The notes below the pieces were generated by a model. The model saw nothing but the letters and a program-made list of their open reading frames with translations. It searched no databases and was not told the origin of the DNA. A program made the position numbers and the translations under genes. DNA of 46,849 nt from Acidimicrobiia bacterium (lineage in GTDB: Bacteria > Actinomycetota > Acidimicrobiia > Acidimicrobiales > Aldehydirespiratoraceae): the NCBI GenBank assembly GCA_022820805.1, contig JAJEEV010000032.1, positions 1 through 46,849 of the forward strand. The letters are read 5' to 3'. Positions 17,786 to 24,900 of this stretch are shown one piece after another. The stretch's first letter is position 1, and every line of letters starts with the position of its first letter.

Positions 17786-18622
17786 CTACTTGTGGACGAA
17801 CGTCTGGGCCAGAGGGGCGTGCTCGAAGCCCGAGGGCGCAGACCCGGTGGTGGCGTAGAGGTACAGAGCGGTCTGGAAGACGGCGTTGAGGGCGGTCAGC
17901 ACCACCATCACGACGGCCACCCAGGCCGCGGCGGCGATGATCCCGATCGCCATCAGCACCGTCCAGCCCGAGGCGATGAAGAGCCCGGCCACGATCGCGG
18001 CCGGGATGATCAGAACGAAGCCGAGCAGGCCGAACCCGACCCTCGCCGCGATGTTCTCGCCCCAGGTGTGGCGCAGCAGCGACGCCGAGTTCTTGACACC
18101 GGCTATGGCCCCAAGGTTGTCGATCACGATGGCCGGCACGGTCAGGAACGTGACCACCTCCCAGGCCATCGCCAGCATGTGGGTGACGATCCGGCCGAGC
18201 CAGCCGGACCGGTCCCTCAGCGCCTGCAGGATCAGTCCCACCGTGGTGGTGATGATCGCCCAGGGGACCAGACCGCCGATGCGCGCGAACGCCCGGCCGA
18301 CCGCGCTGCGCACCGTCGGGTCTCCCCCGGTGAGCCGCTCATGGGCCCCCGCCACCAGCGCCCCGTTGAAGAACACGGCGATGACACCGAGGATCATCGC
18401 GGCCGCCAGGTACACCACGATCATCGCCGGGTTGAACTCCATGGTGGTCTGGTCGTGCGTGGACTCGGTGGACAGCGTGATGAACGTCAGCGCGACCGCG
18501 ACGACGATCACGACCGCCGACGCCAGGAACGACAGCACCGGCATCCACAGCAGTTCCCGGTCCTTCTTGAGCACCGCCCAAGAGATCTTGGCCAGATGCC
18601 AGGTATTGCTAAGGCGACCCAT
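17786..18622 (-). CDS. Polytopic membrane protein, DUF6159-like
   Basis: A 278-residue integral membrane protein with about six hydrophobic segments, starting MGRLSNTWHLAKISWAVLK and continuing with a first helix around residues 27-48. The N-terminal pattern (helix-associated KISWAVLKKDRELL before the first membrane span) resembles the DUF6159 family. Function is unknown. A GGGGAGAAG ribosome-binding site precedes the ATG at 18622, with TAGCGT at 18662-18667 (minus strand) a possible -10. It converges with the crotonase gene (35 bp gap) and lies downstream of the acyl-CoA dehydrogenase. Confidence 0.8.
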   Translation of the reverse strand: MGRLSNTWHLAKISWAVLKKDRELLWMPVLSFLASAVVIVVAVALTFITLSTESTHDQTTMEFNPAMIVVYLAAAMILGVIAVFFNGALVAGAHERLTGGDPTVRSAVGRAFARIGGLVPWAIITTTVGLILQALRDRSGWLGRIVTHMLAMAWEVVTFLTVPAIVIDNLGAIAGVKNSASLLRHTWGENIAARVGFGLLGFVLIIPAAIVAGLFIASGWTVLMAIGIIAAAAWVAVVMVVLTALNAVFQTALYLYATTGSAPSGFEHAPLAQTFVHK

Positions 18623-18683
18623 CGCTTCTCCCCGTGTTGGCTTGCGTCCCCGGCTGACTGAACGCTAGCGGGCCCGTCGCCGG

Positions 18684-19895
18684 CTATCGCGGCTCCCGGG
18701 GAAGGCCCAGAACCCGCTCCCCTATGATATTGCGTTGTATCTGGTTGCTTCCCCCGTAGATCGTGTGGGCCCGGGAGTAGAGGAACGTGCGCTGCCAGCG
18801 GTCGAGCGGGTAGTCGCGCCCACCCGGACTCACATGGGCGCCGCCGGCGTCGTCGGCCACCATCGACGCTGCGCCCCGCACCTTCATCGCCAGCTCGCCC
18901 AGACGTCGATGCCACGACGCCCAGTAGAGCTTGCCGATGGACTGCTCCGGTCCGGCAGGCTCGTCGTGGGTGAGCGACGCGAGCAGCCGCAACTGGTTGT
19001 AGCGGAGGATCTCGAGCTCGATGTGGCTCCGGACCAGTTCCGAGCGCAGCACGTCGCAGCCGATGCGTCCCGACGCCCGGGCCTCGGCGACCAGGCTGTC
19101 GAACTCCTGGCGGAAGCTCGTCTGCTGGCCCAGCGTGCTGGCTCCCCTCTCGAAGGCGAGCGTCCCCATGGCCACCTTCCAGCCGTTGCCCTCGCCGCCC
19201 ACCACGAGGTCCGCCTCGGTGACGGCGTCGTCGAAGAACGTCTCGTTGAACTCCACGCCGCCGGTGAGCTGGGTGATCGGCCTGATCTCGATGCCGGGCT
19301 GGTCCATGGGCACGAGCAGGTAGCTGAGCCCGGCGTGGCGCTGCGACCCGGGACCGCTCCGGGCCAGCACGAAGATCCAGTCGGCGTGCTGGGCCAGCGA
19401 GGTCCACACCTTCTGCCCGTTGATCACCCACACGTCACCCTGCCTGGTTGCCCTCGTGGCGACGCCGGCCAGGTCGCTGCCCGCGCCGGGCTCGGAATAG
19501 CCCTGGCACCACAGCTCCTCGCCGGCCAGGATGGGAGGCACGAAGCGGCGCTGCTGGTGCTCTGATCCGAACGCCATGAGCGTGGGCCCGAGCAGCATGA
19601 CGCCTACGTTGGGCAGCCGCCCCGGAGCGCGCGCCTCGGTGTAGGTGTTGAAGAACACGACCTGCTCGGCCAGAGTGCAGCCCCGCCCGCCGACCCATTC
19701 CGGGAAGTCGAGACCGAGCCACCCCCCCGACGCCAGCTCACGCTCCCAGTCGAGCTGCACCTCGACCGGCACGTCCTCCTGCCCGGTGAGGCCGCGGCCC
19801 CGGTAGCGGGCGAACTCGCCGAGGAGGTGCTCCTCCAGCCAGGTTCGTACCTCGTCGGCGAAACTGGCGAGCGCAGGATCGGACCGGAAGTCCAT
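18684..19895 (-). CDS. Acyl-CoA dehydrogenase
   Basis: A 403-residue FAD enzyme for alpha,beta-dehydrogenation of an acyl-CoA. N-terminal helical domain, then CQGYSEPGAGSDLAGV and GDVWVINGQKVWTSLAQ (FAD and substrate binding), and a C-terminal segment YGGSNQIQRNIIGERVLG. The catalytic Glu of the YEGT type is absent (YGGS); TLAFERG in the fourth-helix region may supply the base, as in isovaleryl/long-chain-type enzymes. I choose the ATG at 19895 because family homology begins there and a TACGCT -10 element sits 8 nt upstream. It is divergent from the Moco protein with only 25 bp between. Confidence 0.9.
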   Translation of the reverse strand: MDFRSDPALASFADEVRTWLEEHLLGEFARYRGRGLTGQEDVPVEVQLDWERELASGGWLGLDFPEWVGGRGCTLAEQVVFFNTYTEARAPGRLPNVGVMLLGPTLMAFGSEHQQRRFVPPILAGEELWCQGYSEPGAGSDLAGVATRATRQGDVWVINGQKVWTSLAQHADWIFVLARSGPGSQRHAGLSYLLVPMDQPGIEIRPITQLTGGVEFNETFFDDAVTEADLVVGGEGNGWKVAMGTLAFERGASTLGQQTSFRQEFDSLVAEARASGRIGCDVLRSELVRSHIELEILRYNQLRLLASLTHDEPAGPEQSIGKLYWASWHRRLGELAMKVRGAASMVADDAGGAHVSPGGRDYPLDRWQRTFLYSRAHTIYGGSNQIQRNIIGERVLGLPREPR

Positions 19896-19903
19896 CTGCA
19901 GTG

Positions 19904-19913
19904 AGCGTACAAT
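19904..19913. promoter_or_regulatory. Overlapping divergent -10 elements
   Basis: Minus strand: TACGCT (19909 to 19904), 8 nt before the acyl-CoA dehydrogenase ATG. Plus strand: TACAAT (19908-19913), 7 nt before the GTG at 19921. The two hexamers share two base pairs. Both transcripts would be leaderless or nearly so. Confidence 0.55.
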
Positions 19914-19920
19914 CGTCGGC

Positions 19921-22071
19921 GTGCCCGACCCTGGGGACGCTCCCCCGGCCGACGCGGCGGCCCCTGGACATCCAACGGCAAGGAGGCTCAGCGGGTTCCT
20001 AGCTGGGATCCTGGGCGCCGCGGTGGCGCTGGGCTTCGGCGAGTTGATCGACGGCGTCAGCGAGAGCACCCCGTCGCTGGTGATCGCGGTGGGCGAGGTA
20101 GTCACCGACTACACGCCGGGAGACGTCGTGGCGTTCAGCATCGCCAACATCGGGGGCAGCCAGAAGACGCTGCTGACGGCGGGCGTCGTCGTCCTCTCGC
20201 TGGCCATCTGCGGCCTGCTGGGCTGGCTGACCGTACGGGGCCGGCCCGGCATCGCCGTCGGGGGCTACACGCTGTTCGGCCTGATCGGCGGGTGGGCCGC
20301 GGCCCGCAACCCGCTGAGCCCTGCGGTGCCTTCGTGGATCGTGGCGCTCGCGGCCGCCGTGCTGGGCGCGGCCACCACTCTGTTCCTCGCGAGCCGGGCC
20401 GCCCGAGCATTCCGGCCCGCCGCAGCTGCCGGGCCTGACCCCGAGCCCGGCGTCGAATCCATCCCGGATCCTCCTGTTCTGGGCGGTTCCCGAAGGTCCT
20501 TCTTCGCCTACGCGTCCGGCGCCGCGGTCGCCGCCCTCGGCCTGATCGGGCTCGGACGGAGCCTGCGGGGCGAGTCGGTCGCCGAGCAGGCGCGGGAGGC
20601 CTACACGCTGCCGTCGCGGACTCCCGCGAGCGACACCGGAGAGGACATCCCGTTCGGTCAGGGAATGGCCACCGACCAGACGGGCGCCTCAGAGGACATC
20701 CCGTTCGGCCAGGGAATGCCGGATCCAACCGGCACCGAGCCGGTGCTGGACGCAGGTGCCGGTCAAGGGTCCGGCGACGCCGGCAACCGCGCAACCGAGC
20801 CGGACCTGACGCAACCCGAAGACCCTGAACTGTCGGCGCCCACCACCACCCAGCAACAGCAGGCACAGGTCGCCGACACCGACCCATCAGTTGCGGACAC
20901 CACCCAGCCTGCACCAACCACCACCCAGCAACCAGCCGAGACCGAAGCCGCACCTACCACCACCCAACAGACAGTCGAACAACCAGCAACCACCACCACC
21001 GAAGCCCCCGAACCGGCGCCCACCACCACCGAAGCCCCCGAACCCGAGCCGGCCCCGACCACCACCCAGGCTCCCGAACCCGAACCGCCGCCCACGACCA
21101 CCCAGCCGCCCAAGAACCTGTCGGTCCAGCAGCAGCTGGCCCGCATCGACACCCTCGACGACGAGGTGTCCGGCATCTCGCCCTACATCACCCCGATCAC
21201 CCCGACCGACCAGTTCTACCGCATCGACACCGCCCTGAGGATCCCCCAGGTGGACCCGGGCAACTGGTCGCTGCGCTTCACGGGCATGGTCGACCGGCCC
21301 TACAGCTTGACCTTCGACGACATCCTGTCCATGGACCTGTCCGACCACGTCATCACCCTGTCGTGCGTCTCGAACCCGGTGGGGGGAAACCTGGTCGGCA
21401 ACGCCATGTGGACTGGTGTCCCGCTCGCGCCCCTGCTCGAGCGGGCCGGCGCTCAGCGCCGTGCCAACCAGGTTGTGGGCCGCTCCGTCGACGATTTCAC
21501 GGCCGGCTTCCCCACCGGGCTGGTGAACGACGGCCGCAACGCCATCCTGGCCATCGGCATGAACAACGAGCTACTCCCCACCGCGCATGGCTTCCCGGCC
21601 CGCCTGGTGGTGGCCGGTCTGTACGGCTACGTGTCTGCAGTCAAGTGGCTCGACGAGATCCACCTCACCACCTGGGACGGCTTCGACGGCTACTGGATCC
21701 CCCGCGGGTGGTCGAAGCGGGGACCCATCAAGACCCAGAGCCGCATCGACCTTCCCAGGAAGGACGCGCGGGTCAAAGTCGGCGAGCCGGTACCGGTTGC
21801 CGGCATCGCCTGGGCGCCCACCCGGGGAATCGACCGCGTCGAGGTGCAGATCGACCGCGACGACTGGGCCGAGTGCCGCTTGGGCCAGGCCTTGGGCGAC
21901 GAGAGTTGGGTGCAATGGCACAGGGAGTGGATTCCGGACAGGACAGGCACGCACACCATCCAGGTTCGGGCCACGGACGGCACCGGCACCACCCAGGGCG
22001 GGTACCGCGTCGGAGCCCATCCCAACGGCGCCGAGGGCTGGCACAGCATCAAGGTCAGCGTCAGGCGCTGA
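19921..22071 (+). CDS. Membrane-anchored molybdopterin-dependent oxidoreductase (sulfite-oxidase fold), long-linker paralogue
   Basis: A 716-residue protein. Residues about 20-160 hold around four membrane segments (e.g. SGFLAGILGAAVALGFGEL, TLLTAGVVVLSLAICGLLG). A further hydrophobic segment follows RRSFFAYASG near residue 190. Residues about 235-400 form a Pro/Thr/Glu/Gln-rich low-complexity linker with PTTT repeats and a duplicated EDIPFGQGM. The C-terminal 300 residues are a sulfite-oxidase-type Moco domain plus dimerisation domain; C482 (HVITLSCVSN) is the probable Mo ligand. The GTG start fits a leaderless promoter. The stop abuts the next GTG. Substrate is unknown; its paralogue is at 24901-26640. 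Confidence 0.88.
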   Translation: MPDPGDAPPADAAAPGHPTARRLSGFLAGILGAAVALGFGELIDGVSESTPSLVIAVGEVVTDYTPGDVVAFSIANIGGSQKTLLTAGVVVLSLAICGLLGWLTVRGRPGIAVGGYTLFGLIGGWAAARNPLSPAVPSWIVALAAAVLGAATTLFLASRAARAFRPAAAAGPDPEPGVESIPDPPVLGGSRRSFFAYASGAAVAALGLIGLGRSLRGESVAEQAREAYTLPSRTPASDTGEDIPFGQGMATDQTGASEDIPFGQGMPDPTGTEPVLDAGAGQGSGDAGNRATEPDLTQPEDPELSAPTTTQQQQAQVADTDPSVADTTQPAPTTTQQPAETEAAPTTTQQTVEQPATTTTEAPEPAPTTTEAPEPEPAPTTTQAPEPEPPPTTTQPPKNLSVQQQLARIDTLDDEVSGISPYITPITPTDQFYRIDTALRIPQVDPGNWSLRFTGMVDRPYSLTFDDILSMDLSDHVITLSCVSNPVGGNLVGNAMWTGVPLAPLLERAGAQRRANQVVGRSVDDFTAGFPTGLVNDGRNAILAIGMNNELLPTAHGFPARLVVAGLYGYVSAVKWLDEIHLTTWDGFDGYWIPRGWSKRGPIKTQSRIDLPRKDARVKVGEPVPVAGIAWAPTRGIDRVEVQIDRDDWAECRLGQALGDESWVQWHREWIPDRTGTHTIQVRATDGTGTTQGGYRVGAHPNGAEGWHSIKVSVRR

Positions 22072-23655
22072 GTGCTGACGTCAGCGGCTCAGCGAGCGGC
22101 GCTCGACTTCGGGCCGCAGGCCGCCTTCGTCACACCGGGGGGACGATCACTCAGCTTCGAGCAGCTCGAGCAGGCGGCCGGACGGGTCGCAGCCGGGCTG
22201 CACGAGAGGGGTCTGGGTGAGGGGTCGGTCGTAGGGCTGCTCCTGCCCTCCGACGTCGACTACCTGGCCGCCTATCTCGGCGCCGCCCGGATCGGCGCCG
22301 TGACCGCGGGCGTCAACCCGCTCCTGACTCGGGGCGAGGTGGCCGGCTGCCTCGACCGGCTCGACGCCGAACTGGTGGTAGTGCATCCCGGGCTGGCCCA
22401 CCTCGTCGATCCGGACCGAGCTCGGCCGGTGGAAATGTTGGCGGGCGGCGGCGATCCCGCCACCGCCGGAGGATCTCTGCGCTCGGACTTGCAGGCCTCG
22501 GAGCGGGCCCGGGCGAGCCTCGCGGCAAGCGGCGACGACGACCGTCCGGTGTGCATCTGCTTCACCTCGGGATCGACCGGCGCGCCGAAGGCGGCCTGGT
22601 TCGCCAACCGCCAGTTGCGGGCCGTGGCCAGCATCGACGCCGGTGGCGCGTGGGGTGGCGGCCACGGCCTCTCATCCACCCCGTTCGCTCACGTGGGTTT
22701 CATGACGAAGCTCCCGTGGATGCTGGCCCGGGGCCGGACCACGCACCTGCTGGAGCGCTGGTCGGCGGGGGCCGCTCTGGAACTCACCGCCCGTCACCGC
22801 ATGGCCGCCGTGAACGGCGTCGCCCCTCAGATCGCGCTGATGGTCCGCCATGCACTGTCGAGCCGGCTGGACTTCTCGGCGGTGCGGGCGGTGGTTGCCG
22901 GGGGCGGACCCTCGACTCCGGATCTGGTGCGGGCCGCCCGCGAGCACTTCGGCGCCCCGTACTCGATCCGCTACTCGTCCACCGAGTCCGGGGGCGTCGG
23001 CCTGGCCACCGCCCTCGACGCCGACGATGACGAGACCTGCCATTCGGTCGGCAGGCCCCGCGACGGGGTCGAGGCCGAGATCCGCGACGCCGGCGGCGCC
23101 CCGCTCCCGGCCGGGCAGACCGGCGAGCTCTGGTTGCGCTCGGCCGCGGTGATGTCGGGCTACTGGCGTGACCCCGCCGCCAGCGGGGAGTCCCTCGTCG
23201 ACGGCTGGCTGCGAACCGGCGACCTGGCCACGGTCGACGACCGGGGCCTGTACCGGCTGGCCGGACGCACCAGCGAGATGTTCATACGGGGCGGCTACAA
23301 CGTGTACCCGATGGAGGTCGAGAGCGTCCTGGAGTCTCACGCCGGGGTCCTGGAGGCCGCGGTGCTGGGACGCCCCGATCCGGTCATGGGCGAGATCGGC
23401 CTGGCGGTGGTGGTGCCACGCGACCGGGCCAACCCTCCGACGCTGCAGGAGCTGCGCGACTTCGGGGCCCGCTCGCTGGCCCGCTACAAGCTGCCCGAGG
23501 CCCTGGAGTTCGTCGACTCGCTGCCCCGCAACCCAGCCGGGAAGGTGGACCGCCTCCGCCTCAGAGGCCGAGCGGACAGGCGCGCGAATCCGGCCCATAC
23601 GGGCGAGGCCGTGGCCCGAGCGGCCCGTGAGCGCAGCGAACAAGAGCGGGAATGA
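22072..23655 (+). CDS. AMP-dependent acyl-CoA ligase with repeat-derived C-terminus
   Basis: A 527-residue ANL-family ligase. Motifs: ICFTSGSTGAPKAAWF (phosphate loop), IRYSSTESGG, DRGLYRLAGRTSEMFIRGG and YNVYPMEVE (hinge), and the adenylation lysine in RNPAGKVDRLRLRG. The family would normally end a few residues later. Here the last 29 residues (from about residue 499, RADRRANPAHTGEAVARAAR onward) and the stop codon are encoded by the dispersed repeat at 23566. The GTG start directly abuts the TGA of the Moco gene, so translation is probably coupled. Substrate is unknown. Confidence 0.87.
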   Translation: MLTSAAQRAALDFGPQAAFVTPGGRSLSFEQLEQAAGRVAAGLHERGLGEGSVVGLLLPSDVDYLAAYLGAARIGAVTAGVNPLLTRGEVAGCLDRLDAELVVVHPGLAHLVDPDRARPVEMLAGGGDPATAGGSLRSDLQASERARASLAASGDDDRPVCICFTSGSTGAPKAAWFANRQLRAVASIDAGGAWGGGHGLSSTPFAHVGFMTKLPWMLARGRTTHLLERWSAGAALELTARHRMAAVNGVAPQIALMVRHALSSRLDFSAVRAVVAGGGPSTPDLVRAAREHFGAPYSIRYSSTESGGVGLATALDADDDETCHSVGRPRDGVEAEIRDAGGAPLPAGQTGELWLRSAAVMSGYWRDPAASGESLVDGWLRTGDLATVDDRGLYRLAGRTSEMFIRGGYNVYPMEVESVLESHAGVLEAAVLGRPDPVMGEIGLAVVVPRDRANPPTLQELRDFGARSLARYKLPEALEFVDSLPRNPAGKVDRLRLRGRADRRANPAHTGEAVARAARERSEQERE

Positions 23656-23755
23656 CCGGCGGCCGAGCGGACAGGCGCGCGAATCCGGCCCATACGGGCG
23701 AGGCCGTGGCCCGAGCGGCCCGTGAGCGCAGCGAACAAGAGCGGGAATGACCGGC
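23566..23755 (-). repeat. Dispersed repeat, two tandem 95-bp copies (inverted orientation)
   Basis: Two identical 95-bp units lie at 23566-23660 and 23661-23755. In reverse complement they match the core of the copies at 1-133 and 26723-26854. Similarity extends a few bases left of 23566 (tcagaggccg). The first unit encodes the C-terminal tail and stop of the AMP-ligase. Confidence 0.95.
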
Positions 23756-23783
23756 GATCGCGGCGGGTCGGCTTGGGCGGGGC

Positions 23784-24794
23784 TCAGCGCCGGCCGCGGG
23801 ACCCGGAGCGGGTCCGTCTCTCCTCGCGGATCCGCTGCTGCTCGATCTCCTCGCGCAGCGCGAGGAAGCGCTCCACCCGGCGGGCGTCCATCTCGCCGAC
23901 CTCCACTGCTGCAGTCACCGCGCAGTCGGGCTCCGAGCCGTGGGCGCAGTCCGCGAAGCGACAGCCGCGGCTCCGCTCCTCGATATCGCTGAACACCCGG
24001 CTCAGAGCTTCCTGGGCGTCGGTGAGGCCGAGGGCCCGCACGCCGGGCGTGTCGAGCACCATGCCGCCGTCGCCGGGAAGCAGCACGAGGCGGCGGGCGA
24101 TGGTGGTGTGCCGCCCCCTCCGATCCGAGGCACGGACCTCGGCCGTGGCCGCGACCTCGGCGCCGGCCAATGCGTTCACCAGGCTCGACTTGCCCGACCC
24201 GCTGGCTCCCACCAGAGCCAGGGTGCGGCCCGGTCCGAGCCTCGACCTCAGCTCGGCGACTCCCGCGCCGCTGCGAACGCTCAACGTCAGCACCCCGACA
24301 TCGCCGGCCACCGCCCTCACCATCGAAGCCGCCGCAGCCGCATCGGCGGCCCGGTCGGCCTTGGTGAGCAGGATCACGATCGACGCTCCGCTGTCGCGGG
24401 CCATCACCAGCATGCGCTCGAACCGCCCGGGAGGCAGCGGCCGGTCGAGCCCTGCGACGATGCCCGCAATATCGAAGTTGGCCGCCAGCACCTGCTCTGC
24501 GTCGCGTTCGGCCGGGTCCCGGCGGGTCAGGGCGGTGCGACGCGGCAGGACACGGCCGATGAGCGCCAGATCGTCCTGGTGGGTCACCTGCACCCAATCG
24601 CCGGTGACCGGCGCCACCTCGGACTGGGCCCGCACCGAGTCCGAGCCGGCCCGCACCATTCCCTCCGCGGTCACCACGTCGCACTCGCCCCGGTCCACCT
24701 GGACCACCCGGCCGACCTGCGCTCCGGCCTCCGCCGAGCCGGCGACGTGATCGCCGTACCCCCACCGGCGCAGGCCGCCGTCAGGGTCCGTCAT
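23784..24794 (-). CDS. rsgA: Small ribosomal subunit biogenesis GTPase RsgA
   Basis: A 336-residue circularly permuted GTPase that acts in late 30S subunit maturation. An N-terminal OB-fold region is followed by G motifs in permuted order: LLTKADRAADA (G4), ALVGASGSGKSSLVNAL (G1), DRRGRHTT (G2) and DTPGVRALGL (G3). The C-terminal zinc knuckle is CRFADCAHGSEPDCAV. All are intact. The ATG at 24794 lies 6 nt from a TAGGAC sequence (24801-24806, minus strand), a weak -10 for a leaderless start. It sits opposite to its neighbours, between the two Moco paralogues. Confidence 0.95.
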   Translation of the reverse strand: MTDPDGGLRRWGYGDHVAGSAEAGAQVGRVVQVDRGECDVVTAEGMVRAGSDSVRAQSEVAPVTGDWVQVTHQDDLALIGRVLPRRTALTRRDPAERDAEQVLAANFDIAGIVAGLDRPLPPGRFERMLVMARDSGASIVILLTKADRAADAAAAASMVRAVAGDVGVLTLSVRSGAGVAELRSRLGPGRTLALVGASGSGKSSLVNALAGAEVAATAEVRASDRRGRHTTIARRLVLLPGDGGMVLDTPGVRALGLTDAQEALSRVFSDIEERSRGCRFADCAHGSEPDCAVTAAVEVGEMDARRVERFLALREEIEQQRIREERRTRSGSRGRR

Positions 24795-24856
24795 GGATCC
24801 GTCCTACCCCTCTCCATCCGTCCACTATTGCCCATCGCTCTTACCGAAGAAAGGCG

Positions 24857-24862
24857 TACGAT
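24857..24862 (+). promoter_or_regulatory. Candidate -10 element (TACGAT)
   Basis: TACGAT lies about 38 nt upstream of the GTG at 24901, predicting a roughly 32-nt leader. It lies downstream of other open-frame starts and so favours the 24901 start for the Moco gene. Confidence 0.4.
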
Positions 24863-24900
24863 CTGAAAGAACAGGCTCTGGGGCGGCGAAGAGGCAGGCA

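Noticed and set aside
22672..24765. 697-codon minus-strand open frame across the ligase, repeat and rsgA
   Set aside because: It runs antisense through the ligase and out of frame with rsgA; no coherent motif.
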